Origin: JANRKG01 sp033763635
GTDB lineage: Bacteria > Cyanobacteriota > Cyanobacteriia > GCF-001939115
Length of the DNA: 12,801 bases
Direction: 5' to 3'
Assembly (NCBI GenBank): GCA_033763635.1
Contig: JANRKG010000422.1
Location: forward strand, 1 to 12,801
Shown: one piece after another, positions 1 through 7,606 of the stretch
Numbering within the stretch: the first letter of the stretch is position 1
Layout: each line of letters starts with the position of its first letter
The notes under the pieces: generated by a model
What the model saw: only the letters and a program-made list of their open reading frames with translations
Database searches by the model: none
What the model was told of the DNA's origin: nothing
Made by a program: the position numbers and the translations under genes

Positions 1-1212
1 TGAATGAACAGGTTGATTGGATTGAGCAGTTGGAGGGGTTTGGTTGGAATTAACGGGTTGATTCGTTAAAACTGGTGTTGTTTCTTCGGAGTTGTGTGCT
101 ACTTGGGAGGGTTCACCGCGTCTGGTAAGGGAATCTCTGACCTTCCCTATATCCGTGTTGATTTCCTCTTGGAGGCGGCGGGTTCCTGACTGGCGGAGGG
201 CATCTAAATTTTTAAGACCTAAGTAATGATTGACAACTTCAAGCAACTTTACCAACTCGGCTTCCTTCGTTTGAAGTTCATCTACAGTCAGCCTAATGGT
301 TGATTTGCTATCATGAGGCACCGCTTTGTGATATTGGATGAGTGCTGATTCTACTTGTGCTACCCTTCTGCGAGGTCCACTAAGAATGTCACCAGAAACA
401 TCCTTATAGGTCGCTAACTCCATGATTTTGCGTTGCACCCTCTGTTTGGGAGGAGCCGATCGCACCTCTGACCCATTCTGTTGCACCACATGGGTCAGTT
501 CGTGGGCAAGAAGTTCTTTCCCATCAGAGTTCTCTGGTTGGTACTCACCCTGACGAAAGAAAATATCCTGCTTTGTGGTGAAGGCGCGGGAGTGGAGCGA
601 TCGATTCAATTGATCCGATTCCCCATCCGTATGGATTTTTACTCCACTAAAATCGGCTCCAAAGGAATGCTCCATCGATCCTCGCACTGGATCAGGGAGA
701 GAATTGCCATTGCCTCGTTTAGATTCAATTTTCTCTTCTAATTCTGAAGGGCCAGTCGTCTCTTCCCCCATCGCTTGTGTTTGCACTAAGGGACGAATCA
801 CGGGAGACGGGGCGGGGGGAATACCGGGGGAAGTTGAGGGGTGTTCTAGCTGGTTAACAACGCGATCGGCAACTTGATCGGCTTCCTGTTCGGATTCATC
901 CCCCGGTTCACTGACCAGCACATCGGGTTCAGGAGTGGCAGCGGATGGCTTACGACGCAAACGCTTCCTCTGAGGCAGTGGGGTATCAGTGGTGGATTGA
1001 GGAAAAACAGAAATCTGATCGAAATGATGCCCCAACTGCTGAGATGCTTCCAGTTTTGCCTGAAGCCCTTTCCCTCCCAGTGTGGGAGAAGCCTCTGGAG
1101 ATTTGCCGACTTGTTCCGTAAAGGGGCGTAATTCAAACGCGCTTTCCGGTGCTTCGGAAAGGATTGGCGTAGAATTGGACTGTTTCTTAGTACGGGTACG
1201 TTGGCGTGTCAT
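1..1212 (-). CDS. DUF4157-domain eCIS-associated protein with HELTH motif (3' end missing)
   Basis: The frame is open from an ATG at 1212 to the left edge, giving 404 residues with no stop, so the gene continues outside the window. Residues about 168-246 match the DUF4157 pattern: PDPVRGSMEHSFGADFSGVK, then HTDGES, AFTTKQDIFFRQGEY and LLAHELTHVVQQ. The HELTH at 237-241 has the HExxH form of a zinc metallopeptidase. DUF4157 proteins recur in eCIS loci, both as stand-alone accessory genes and as N-terminal parts of cargo toxins. The first 165 residues are disordered-looking and rich in Pro, Ser, Glu and Gln, with a basic patch QRKRLRRK at 81-88. Residues 285-365 look helical and charged, and after 370 the chain turns into Asn/Gln/Pro/Thr low complexity. 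It follows the ATPase gene after a 126-bp spacer carrying 13-bp repeats. Proteolytic activity and cargo status are not shown by sequence alone. Confidence 0.88.
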   Translation of the reverse strand, partial: MTRQRTRTKKQSNSTPILSEAPESAFELRPFTEQVGKSPEASPTLGGKGLQAKLEASQQLGHHFDQISVFPQSTTDTPLPQRKRLRRKPSAATPEPDVLVSEPGDESEQEADQVADRVVNQLEHPSTSPGIPPAPSPVIRPLVQTQAMGEETTGPSELEEKIESKRGNGNSLPDPVRGSMEHSFGADFSGVKIHTDGESDQLNRSLHSRAFTTKQDIFFRQGEYQPENSDGKELLAHELTHVVQQNGSEVRSAPPKQRVQRKIMELATYKDVSGDILSGPRRRVAQVESALIQYHKAVPHDSKSTIRLTVDELQTKEAELVKLLEVVNHYLGLKNLDALRQSGTRRLQEEINTDIGKVRDSLTRRGEPSQVAHNSEETTPVLTNQPVNSNQTPPTAQSNQPVHS

Positions 1213-1298
1213 AGAGCCAAGAAAGAGGGTTCGTGTGGAGCGATAGCATGCCTCTCCAGTGTCCCTGATCTCTCCCGATTGGTAAATTCTCCCTTAGT

Positions 1299-1333
1299 CG
1301 AACCTTTTAGCCGAACCTTTTAGCCGAACCTTT
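1299..1333. repeat. 13-bp tandem direct repeat, nearly three copies
   Basis: The unit CGAACCTTTTAGC occurs perfectly at 1299-1311 and 1312-1324, with a 9-base partial copy at 1325-1333. It lies in the spacer between the ATPase stop and the DUF4157 start. No hairpin or T-tract is evident, so it does not look like a terminator. A role is unknown; it may be a slippage product. Confidence 0.85.
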
Positions 1334-1338
1334 GCAGC

Positions 1339-3369
1339 CTATCCCCACCCGCGCATTTCTGCTTCTGTGAGGGGACGTTCCAACTTCATATATTCGGCTT
1401 TAGCAGCCAGGAGAACGTGCTTCATCATCACCGCTTCTTCGGCATCGGCAGCAATAAATGCTGCATTCAGGGCAATGTTGCGAATATTTCCCCCAGCCAC
1501 ATTGAGTTGCCCCAGGCGTTTGTAGTCCAGGTTTTTGGTGGGAGTTGCTTTGGGAAAGACACGCCGCCAGATCTCCGCCCGTTGGTCCGCATCGGGGAAG
1601 GGAAACTGGACCACAAACCGCAAACGACGCATAAAGGCGGTATCGAGCGCACTCTTCAAGTTCGTCGTGAGAATGGACAGACCCCGAAACGCCTCCATCC
1701 GTTGTAACAGGTAGCTGACTTCAATGTTGGCATGGCGATCGTGGGAATCCTTCACTTCACTGCGCTTCCCAAACAAAGCATCCGCTTCATCAAACAGCAA
1801 GATCGCCCCACCCATTTCTGCCGCATCAAACACCCGCGCCAGATTCTTCTCAGTTTCCCCGATGTACTTGCTGACCACCTGGCTCAGATCGATGCGGTAC
1901 AAATCCAAGCGTAGCTTACCTGCCATCACCTCTGCCGCCATCGTTTTCCCGGTGCCGCTGGTTCCCGCAAACAGACCGCTGATTCCCAGCCCACGACCGC
2001 TTTTTCCTGCAAATCCCCACTGCTCGTAAACTTTGGCCCGTTGTTGCACCTGGGCCGTAATTTCCTTGAGGATCTGGGTCTGGTTATCTGGCAAGACAAG
2101 ATCATTCCAGGTTGCAGTTACGTCAATGCGTTCTGCCAGATCTTCTAACCGGGGCCGTGCCTGGGAACGGCAGAGATCCCAAAGTAGGGCGGGCAGTTGG
2201 GGAGATTCCCCTTCCCCTTGGGTCTGGGATAAATCCTGGGATTGATTTTCCCACTCGACGGTTGCCTGGGTGCAGACGGCCTGAATGACTGGAGCACTGA
2301 GGCTAAATTGGGTCACCAGCCTATCCACCTGTCCATTCAGCAAATGAGCGCTTTGCCCCAGAGCCGCCGTCCATATATGCCGCTGTTCCCCGGTCGTGGG
2401 ACGGTGAATATCAAAAGTGAGCATGGGACGTAACCGTGCCCGTTTACGCGCGGTGGTGGTCAGGATCAGGTGGCCCTGAAGAGACTCTGAAAGATTGACG
2501 ATCGCCGCCTCCCGCGAAGCATCGAGGCTGTCCTGTTCATCGCAGTCCAGTAACAGGGCAATGGGACGAAGCAGGGTTTCCCGTTCCCACAACAGGCGAA
2601 ATTGGGTCAGATCGCTGGCAGCGGTGGGCAGGGAATAGGCAGGAAGCCCATAGAGATGCAGACCCAGAAAGTGACAGGCAACATTAGCGATTGCCAGTTT
2701 GCTGCTGGTTTCATAGCCACAAAGTTGGAGGATGGGGAGTGAAACTCCCGCTCTGCGGGTAGACCAGGCTGTAACCAACCGTTCTGACAGTTCCCAATGG
2801 GAGAGGACCAGATCATCATTCGCTTCCACCGGGGTGACGAAGCTCATCAGGCGATCGTCTAGTTGGGACACCCCGATCAGGTAATGTAAAATCCGCTCAT
2901 CAATCCGCAGGGGGCTGGTGGTCAGGCAACTCCCGGCCCCCATCTCAATGAGTCGCCAGTGCCGGAGGGGAGCCGCAGGGGTCAGGGCACTCCAGTGGGC
3001 ATGGGGCAGGGCTGCCAGAGCAAGGCTGAAGGTGGGATAGGTGCGTTGGGGATCGCCCTGTGCAGCGGCACAAAGGGGAGCAAAGCTCGATTCAAGTTCC
3101 ATGCCCGCACACAGCAGCAACAGGGCACACTCAAACTCGCTCAACCCAAAGATCGTACAAATTTTCTGAAGGGCGGGGGGATCAGCACCAGGTTTTGCTT
3201 TGCGCCGATCTCTCCTCACGGGTGTTGAAGTTGATTCTCGATCGGAACTCAAGTTCTGATCGGCGTGGCGCAATAACTGTTCTCGGACACTGGCAAGGGC
3301 CGTCATCAGGTAAGAATGGTTCTCGACCTGCCAGGTTTCTGCTTCTTTGGTGAATGGATCAGGGGTCAT
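1339..3369 (-). CDS. AAA+ ATPase of contractile injection system (Afp15/Pvc15-like)
   Basis: This 676-residue protein has a complete C-terminal AAA+ module. The Walker A motif AGTSGTGKT is at 468-476, Walker B ILLFDEAD at 523-530, a sensor-1 TTN at 568-570, an RRLRF arginine-finger region at 581-585 and sensor-2 GNIRN at 627-631. The N-terminal half (about 210-380) looks like a decayed first ATPase domain: GYETSSKLAIA stands where a P-loop would be and ALLLDCDEQD where Walker B would be, but the GxxxxGK[T/S] signature is lost. ATPases of this type are a core component of eCIS loci (Afp15, Pvc15) and are thought to act in assembly or remodelling; the exact job is unsettled. It starts 17 bp after the DUF4255 stop, so the two genes are almost certainly co-transcribed. 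There is no signal peptide or membrane segment, which fits a cytoplasmic enzyme. Confidence 0.93.
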   Translation of the reverse strand: MTPDPFTKEAETWQVENHSYLMTALASVREQLLRHADQNLSSDRESTSTPVRRDRRKAKPGADPPALQKICTIFGLSEFECALLLLCAGMELESSFAPLCAAAQGDPQRTYPTFSLALAALPHAHWSALTPAAPLRHWRLIEMGAGSCLTTSPLRIDERILHYLIGVSQLDDRLMSFVTPVEANDDLVLSHWELSERLVTAWSTRRAGVSLPILQLCGYETSSKLAIANVACHFLGLHLYGLPAYSLPTAASDLTQFRLLWERETLLRPIALLLDCDEQDSLDASREAAIVNLSESLQGHLILTTTARKRARLRPMLTFDIHRPTTGEQRHIWTAALGQSAHLLNGQVDRLVTQFSLSAPVIQAVCTQATVEWENQSQDLSQTQGEGESPQLPALLWDLCRSQARPRLEDLAERIDVTATWNDLVLPDNQTQILKEITAQVQQRAKVYEQWGFAGKSGRGLGISGLFAGTSGTGKTMAAEVMAGKLRLDLYRIDLSQVVSKYIGETEKNLARVFDAAEMGGAILLFDEADALFGKRSEVKDSHDRHANIEVSYLLQRMEAFRGLSILTTNLKSALDTAFMRRLRFVVQFPFPDADQRAEIWRRVFPKATPTKNLDYKRLGQLNVAGGNIRNIALNAAFIAADAEEAVMMKHVLLAAKAEYMKLERPLTEAEMRGWG

Positions 3370-3386
3370 GGATCATGGGTCGTTCG

Positions 3387-4691
3387 TTATTCTTCGGAGT
3401 CATCTTCGAACTCAGGGTCGGAATCTGGCGGTTCGATCGTCAGGCGGGGAGCAATATACCAGTTGAAGGTGGGACTTTGCGGATCGTTATCGAAGGTGAG
3501 CAAACTTTCAGCCCCATCTATCTGCACCCGCACCAGATATTCTCCGGCTTTGACATTCGTGATGGCGATCGTCACCGTCTCACTATCTCGCTGACGAGGC
3601 AGGGACTTAAACAGGTAGCTGGTACGATTTTCCGCTGACCATTCATTCAGGATGAGAACCACCAACTGCTGTGCGCCGACGGTCAGTTCAAAGTGCAGGG
3701 TTACTGCCGCTGCCAAGGTGCCATGCCCATGTTGCTCCACTTCTGCAACTTCAATATCAGTCACTCGCGGACGCAGCACAAAGGCCGCAAGATTCGATTC
3801 CACACCTCGGTAAGCACTGGAGACTTCGTAAGGCTGCACCGGATGCACCACCTGCACCCCCTGCATCCCTGCCCGCAGGAGGTCTCTGGGAATGGCATTG
3901 AGCGACAACCCAATCCGATTGTCACTGACTGATTCTGGTGTAATCTCAATCCCGGCAATTCGCACCAGGACGATCGGGGCGAACAAATGCCGTCCCGTAA
4001 TCATGAGGGTGCTATTGGGCAGAATAGGCTGGATTGGCCCTTCCTGAGCTACCACCCGATCGATCAGAATTTGCCGGAAGGGACTGATCAGGGTTCGCCG
4101 ATCGCGCACAGGAAGGGCACGTTCACCCGAGTCATCGCTATCCAGCAGCACCACCGTTCCCCGGTAGGTGGCGGAAAGAACATAGGGCGTTTGAAAGAAG
4201 ACGGACCACAGCTTAGACAGATTTTCGACCGAAACTTCTGTGGGCGTAATTCGGAGTGGTTCCACCTGATCCGCTAAGTCTGCCCCTGCCAGAAAACCCA
4301 TTGTCGAATCCGCTAAAGTATCGCGGATCATGTCAGATGTTAAGGTTAATCCGTCCTGAATCATTTGCACCGCTGCCCCATACAGCCGCTGCGCCTCTAG
4401 TTCCGCTTCATTTCCATAAAAACTAAGCAGATATTGTAAATCCATTGCCACTTGCGATCGCTTGACCAGTTCTCCCTTCGGGCGGCGAGTCATGGGGTCG
4501 GGGGTGCGAAAGGCCGGATTAGGTGTGATGAGATACAGGTACATGTTGATCCCCGTCTCCGTAGACCCACTTTCTAATTGATTGGGACGAGTCGTCGTGA
4601 CGCGGGCACCATAGACCTCTTCCTGAATGGCTTCCTGTAAAACCCGTTGAAAGGTTGCAGTGACGGCAGCGATCGCAAGGTGGTTACTCAT
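3387..4691 (-). CDS. DUF4255 / Pvc16-type tail terminator with C-terminal Ig-like region
   Basis: The 434-residue protein starts with a DUF4255 (Pvc16 N-terminal) domain at about 1-190. Recognisable blocks are RPNQLE (35-40), NMYLYLITPNPAFR (49-62), VAMDLQYLLSFYG (81-93), LEAQRLYGAAVQMI (98-111) and the KLWSVFFQTPYVLSATYRGTV strand region (160-180). Afp16 and Pvc16 cap the tube and sheath at the end away from the baseplate. The rest is beta-rich: residues about 220-285 (ILPNSTLMITGRHLF onward) resemble an IPT/TIG or Ig-like fold, and a second such unit may span 300-415. The C terminus is acidic (DSDPEFEDDSEE). It lies 42 bp after the response regulator and 17 bp before the ATPase, matching the usual terminator-ATPase pairing of eCIS loci. 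The Ig-like assignment is by pattern only. Confidence 0.88.
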   Translation of the reverse strand: MSNHLAIAAVTATFQRVLQEAIQEEVYGARVTTTRPNQLESGSTETGINMYLYLITPNPAFRTPDPMTRRPKGELVKRSQVAMDLQYLLSFYGNEAELEAQRLYGAAVQMIQDGLTLTSDMIRDTLADSTMGFLAGADLADQVEPLRITPTEVSVENLSKLWSVFFQTPYVLSATYRGTVVLLDSDDSGERALPVRDRRTLISPFRQILIDRVVAQEGPIQPILPNSTLMITGRHLFAPIVLVRIAGIEITPESVSDNRIGLSLNAIPRDLLRAGMQGVQVVHPVQPYEVSSAYRGVESNLAAFVLRPRVTDIEVAEVEQHGHGTLAAAVTLHFELTVGAQQLVVLILNEWSAENRTSYLFKSLPRQRDSETVTIAITNVKAGEYLVRVQIDGAESLLTFDNDPQSPTFNWYIAPRLTIEPPDSDPEFEDDSEE

Positions 4692-4733
4692 GGGTGCAGG
4701 GAAGGAGTAGAGGGCAGAGAGCCAGGAACCGGA

Positions 4734-5423
4734 TTAACCAGCGACTAAGCCTAATTTCAATGCTTTGATAATCGCCTGGGTGCGACTGGTGACAGAAAGT
4801 TTCATAAAAATTGCCGTCAGGTGAGCTTTTACCGTAGCAACTGTGATATTTAAACGGGCTGCAATTTCTTCATTGGAGGCTCCCTGTACCAGCCAGTGCA
4901 GCACTTCGGCCTCTCGTTCCGTCAGATGGAGATCATGTTTGGCTTCTTTCGATCGTCCGACATAAAAGTGAAAGAGATGGAAAAACCCTGTCACCACTTC
5001 TGGCGAAAGATAAATCTGACCACTCATCACTGTATGAATGGCAGTACAAAGATGGACGGGCAGTTGCTCTTTAAATAAATAACCCACTGCCCCCGCTTGC
5101 ATCGCCCGAAATACCCACTCATCTTCTCGATGCCCAGACAAGACCAGCACTTTACTTTTACAAGCGTTTTTTTGTAACCCTTCTAAAACAGTAATCCCAT
5201 CCTGAGATGCCAGCTCAATATCTAACAAAATGAGGGCTGGATGTTGTTCCACTGCCAGGTGAATCGCTTGTTGAGGAGTGGACGCTTCCCCAACAATCAC
5301 AAACTTTAAGAGGGCATTGTTACTATAGAAATTTAGTAAAGTATGTAAACCCTGACGGAATTGAGGCTCATCGTCAACCAGAAGTGTTGAGATGGGAATT
5401 TGAGATATTTCACCAATCGGCAT
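4734..5423 (-). CDS. NarL/LuxR-family two-component response regulator
   Basis: The 229-residue protein has a receiver domain (about 11-128) and a LuxR-type HTH (about 166-225). The receiver has all key residues: acidic pair D18/D19 in LLVDDE, phosphoacceptor D68 in LILLDIEL, switch residue S96 in VLSGHRE and K118 in GYLFKEQ. The DNA-binding domain reads LTEREAEVLHWLVQGASNEE with IAARLNITVATVKAHLTAIF after it, the classic NarL/FixJ pattern. It is therefore predicted to be a functional phosphorylation-dependent transcription factor in the cytoplasm. It lies 195 bp downstream of the histidine kinase on the same strand, making the pair likely cognate, and 42 bp upstream of the tail-terminator gene. 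Direct repeats at 5461-5486, just upstream of its start, could be a binding site; that is inference. No clear Shine-Dalgarno is seen. Confidence 0.95.
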   Translation of the reverse strand: MPIGEISQIPISTLLVDDEPQFRQGLHTLLNFYSNNALLKFVIVGEASTPQQAIHLAVEQHPALILLDIELASQDGITVLEGLQKNACKSKVLVLSGHREDEWVFRAMQAGAVGYLFKEQLPVHLCTAIHTVMSGQIYLSPEVVTGFFHLFHFYVGRSKEAKHDLHLTEREAEVLHWLVQGASNEEIAARLNITVATVKAHLTAIFMKLSVTSRTQAIIKALKLGLVAG

Positions 5424-5460
5424 GGGACGATTCTCGGTTGAAGGACGATCGATGCACGCA

Positions 5461-5486
5461 TTAAAAATGCAATCTTAAAAATGCAA
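5461..5486. repeat. 12-bp direct repeat upstream of the response regulator
   Basis: TTAAAAATGCAA occurs at 5461-5472 and again at 5475-5486, with a 14-bp period. It lies 38-63 bp upstream of the response-regulator start. Spaced direct repeats at this distance can be operator sites, but no binding is shown. Confidence 0.8.
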
Positions 5487-5542
5487 CTTGATAGCAAAAG
5501 GCAGAAGGAAAATGCTCACGATACGAACGATTTAACTTGTCA

Positions 5543-5564
5543 ACCCGTTCTGGTCTGAACGGGT
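5543..5564. other. 8-bp perfect inverted repeat in the kinase-regulator spacer
   Basis: ACCCGTTC at 5543-5550 pairs with GAACGGGT at 5557-5564 around a 6-base loop. No T-run follows on either strand, so an intrinsic terminator is unlikely. It may be an operator half-site pair, or an mRNA hairpin lowering or separating expression of the regulator from the kinase. The 195-bp spacer (5424-5618) also holds the direct repeat at 5461-5486. Confidence 0.7.
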
Positions 5565-5597
5565 AGCACGATAAAACTTTTAGGAATTATCTGTCTA

Positions 5598-5629
5598 GGT
5601 GCCAGTTTAAGTACCAGTTTAAGTGCCAG
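5598..5629. repeat. 12-bp tandem direct repeat over the kinase stop codon
   Basis: Three units, GGTGCCAGTTTA (5598-5609), AGTACCAGTTTA (5610-5621) and a partial AGTGCCAG (5622-5629), run across the end of the histidine kinase gene. The kinase stop TAA (minus strand, 5621-5619) is formed within the second unit, and the first unit carries the same TTTA just beyond it. Confidence 0.8.
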
Positions 5630-6800
5630 AGATCTTGTGTTTGCAGGGTAGGGCGAACGAAAATTTTGCGCCACCCGCAGGTAAATTTTCTGCCCACAGT
5701 CTACCCTCATGGGCAAGAATCACGTTTTGGACAATATTTAAACCTAAACCACTTCCTTGAGGACGACGGGAATAGAAGAGGTGAAATGCATAATTCAGAT
5801 CGGCTTCTGATAGACCAGGGCCTTCATCCCAAACTTCGATCAGCACTTCCTGGCGAAAGATTTTCCACTGACAACTAATCGTACCCCCAACCGGACTAAA
5901 GTGAACAGCATTCGTCAATAAATTATCGAATACCTGCTTCATCTGCCAAGCATCTACCTCTAGCATTGCTGGAGTTTGAGAAATCTGAAGTTGAAGTTGC
6001 TTCTCAGTGATCCACGGCTGAAGTCCTCGAATGCTTTCTGCCAGAATGAGCCGTAGATCCTGTTGACGGAGGTAAAGCTGAGGTTTTTGACTGCAATTTG
6101 CCAGATCTTTTAAGTGGGTACTCATCTCCTGAAGGGACGCTTGCATTTGAATGACTTGCGATCGAAACTCTCCTTCTGGCAGTCCGGCAGCTAAGACACT
6201 GGAGTAGATCTCCAATAATGCGAGGGGATTACGGAGTTGATGTTCTGTCTGGCGAATTTTTTGTTCCAAAAGTTGTGCCCGAAGTTGCTGGGAGTAACGA
6301 TCTTGAAACAAAATTAGATAATCATAAATAAACCTGGCATACGTTTCCACAATCTGTTGCTGTTGCTGAGAAAGGGCAACAGGAGTGCTGATCAGTAAAT
6401 ACTCAACCGCTTCGATTCGACGGAGTGGATAGACATACACTCGTTGCGGCCCATAAGCAGGAACTTCATTGATCTGTAGCAAAAAAAGTTGATCTGCCCA
6501 CCAGTTTTCTGACTCTAAATCGGTTTGAACAAGGGCATGAAGCCCTGGATCTGTGGAATTATTCAATGCGATTGTTTGGCGTTGCTTCCAAATAGGGTCA
6601 TAATACACAACGCACAGAAAAGGAACGGCAAGTTGCTCGTTTACAAGTTGTTCGTTTAACTGTGTCAGTAATTGTGAAAGATGATGTTGACATAACTGCT
6701 CGATCGTTAACCGATCAACTTCAGTCGAAGAAGCAGAGCAAGCGGCAGAAGTCGAAGTAACCTGCCTGGAAGAATTCAATTCAACGGTAGCAGCTTTCAT
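5619..6800 (-). CDS. Sensor histidine kinase, no predicted membrane segment
   Basis: From the ATG at 6800 the protein has 393 residues. Residues about 32-160 look like a degenerate GAF-type sensory region (FLCVVYYDPIWKQRQTIAL). A coiled helix with an H-box follows: EHQLRNPLALL, with H187 as the likely phosphorylated histidine. The catalytic domain shows an N-box (QVFDNLLTNAVHF, N293 and N297), a G1 box (WDEGPGL, 324-330) and a G2 box (GSGLGLNIV, 349-357). No transmembrane helix is present in this version, so a cytoplasmic signal is implied. It heads the leftward gene set and is probably the partner of the response regulator at 4734-5423. The frame stays open upstream to a TTG at 6914; that would add 38 hydrophobic, Cys-rich residues containing a repeat made by an 18-bp duplication. 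I prefer 6800, though neither start has a good Shine-Dalgarno. Confidence 0.92.
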   Translation of the reverse strand: MKAATVELNSSRQVTSTSAACSASSTEVDRLTIEQLCQHHLSQLLTQLNEQLVNEQLAVPFLCVVYYDPIWKQRQTIALNNSTDPGLHALVQTDLESENWWADQLFLLQINEVPAYGPQRVYVYPLRRIEAVEYLLISTPVALSQQQQQIVETYARFIYDYLILFQDRYSQQLRAQLLEQKIRQTEHQLRNPLALLEIYSSVLAAGLPEGEFRSQVIQMQASLQEMSTHLKDLANCSQKPQLYLRQQDLRLILAESIRGLQPWITEKQLQLQISQTPAMLEVDAWQMKQVFDNLLTNAVHFSPVGGTISCQWKIFRQEVLIEVWDEGPGLSEADLNYAFHLFYSRRPQGSGLGLNIVQNVILAHEGRLWAENLPAGGAKFSFALPCKHKISGT

Positions 6801-6820
6801 GGATATACAAGTGTGACAAA

Positions 6821-6856
6821 ATAGACAACCCTGAATCAATAGACAACCCTGAATCA
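6821..6856. repeat. 18-bp perfect tandem duplication upstream of the kinase
   Basis: ATAGACAACCCTGAATCA occurs at 6821-6838 and 6839-6856 without a gap. It lies just upstream of the preferred kinase start. Because 18 is a multiple of three, it keeps the upstream frame open and would give a repeated LIQGCL if translated. Confidence 0.9.
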
Positions 6857-6938
6857 AACAAAAAATACAAACTAATAATGGGAAACTGCTGAACTGTAGC
6901 AATTCGTCTAGCAATTTTATCTAGCAAGGTTCATTGTT

Positions 6939-6966
6939 ACTAGAACTTTTACTAGAACTTTTACTA
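6939..6966. repeat. 12-bp tandem direct repeat
   Basis: ACTAGAACTTTT occurs at 6939-6950 and 6951-6962, followed by a partial ACTA at 6963-6966. It lies about 25 bp upstream of the alternative TTG start of the kinase, and could fall in its promoter or leader. Confidence 0.85.
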
Positions 6967-7146
6967 AGGAGATTTCTGGAAAACAATTGGTCAACCTCGA
7001 TTTAAATTTATATGATGACCTAGCTTTACATAGCGCTTACATCATGTATTGATTGAATGCTGAATTAGCTTGGATAATGTAAAAAACCTCCTACAAAAAT
7101 TTGATATTTATTAAATCTAATTTTTAACTTGTGGTATAAAAAAGAA

Positions 7147-7177
7147 CTTAAGAAATAAAAACCTAAGAAATAAAAAC
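7147..7177. repeat. 15-bp-period direct repeat in the AT-rich spacer
   Basis: The core TAAGAAATAAAAAC is at 7149-7162 and 7164-7177. The sequence is nearly all A, T and G. No function can be assigned. Confidence 0.75.
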
Positions 7178-7231
7178 TTAAAAAACAAGAGTCGAAAAAA
7201 TGATTAATTCAATTGATTAGCTTAATGATTC

Positions 7232-7264
7232 GCTATCTTGTAGCCCTCTTGCAGCTATCTTGTA
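7232..7264. repeat. 11-bp direct repeat with 22-bp period
   Basis: GCTATCTTGTA is at 7232-7242 and 7254-7264. The 22-bp period is close to two helical turns, so both copies would face the same side of the DNA. A protein-binding role is possible but unsupported. Confidence 0.7.
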
Positions 7265-7606
7265 AGGCTGTAACATCTCCCTACTCAAAAAAAATCCAAA
7301 AACCTTCACTAATTAGGGGATGTACAAAAGGTTTCCCAAAGCTCCCCTTGACATATCTTTAGAGAAACCGCTTACAAGCTTGATTTATCAAGCTTTATTT
7401 ATACAGTTATTTAGCCTATCTAGCCAATTAATTTCTCTAGCTAATCTCTGTTTATCCTCGTATGTTCACTCAAGGAAAAGCTCATTTCTTAATGAAGAAT
7501 TAAAAATACCAAAAATTATTAATGAACTGCTTATTAATCTTTTTTGTATAACCGAGTAATTACGGAATTTTGGCAAAGCATTTGAGATTCTGTTCGCTTC
7601 AGATAC

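Noticed and set aside
874..1131. Plus-strand and alternative-frame minus frames over the DUF4157 gene (481-741, 846-1136, 874-1131)
   Set aside because: They overlap the DUF4157 coding frame, which has clear family motifs; these are shadow frames.
1417..4277. Many plus-strand frames opposite the ATPase and terminator genes
   Set aside because: The opposite strand has long frames with unmistakable family motifs, and the plus-strand translations show no domain patterns.
5543..5564. Inverted repeat as an intrinsic terminator after the kinase
   Set aside because: No T-run follows the stem on either strand.
6821..7264. CRISPR array
   Set aside because: The repeats are short, of different sequence, directly abutting or with tiny gaps, and have only two copies each.
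7320..7559. A 79-codon frame in the AT-rich spacer, hydrophobic in the middle
   Set aside because: No recognisable motif, no good ribosome-binding site, and composition typical of translated AT-rich non-coding DNA. It could be real only if conserved.
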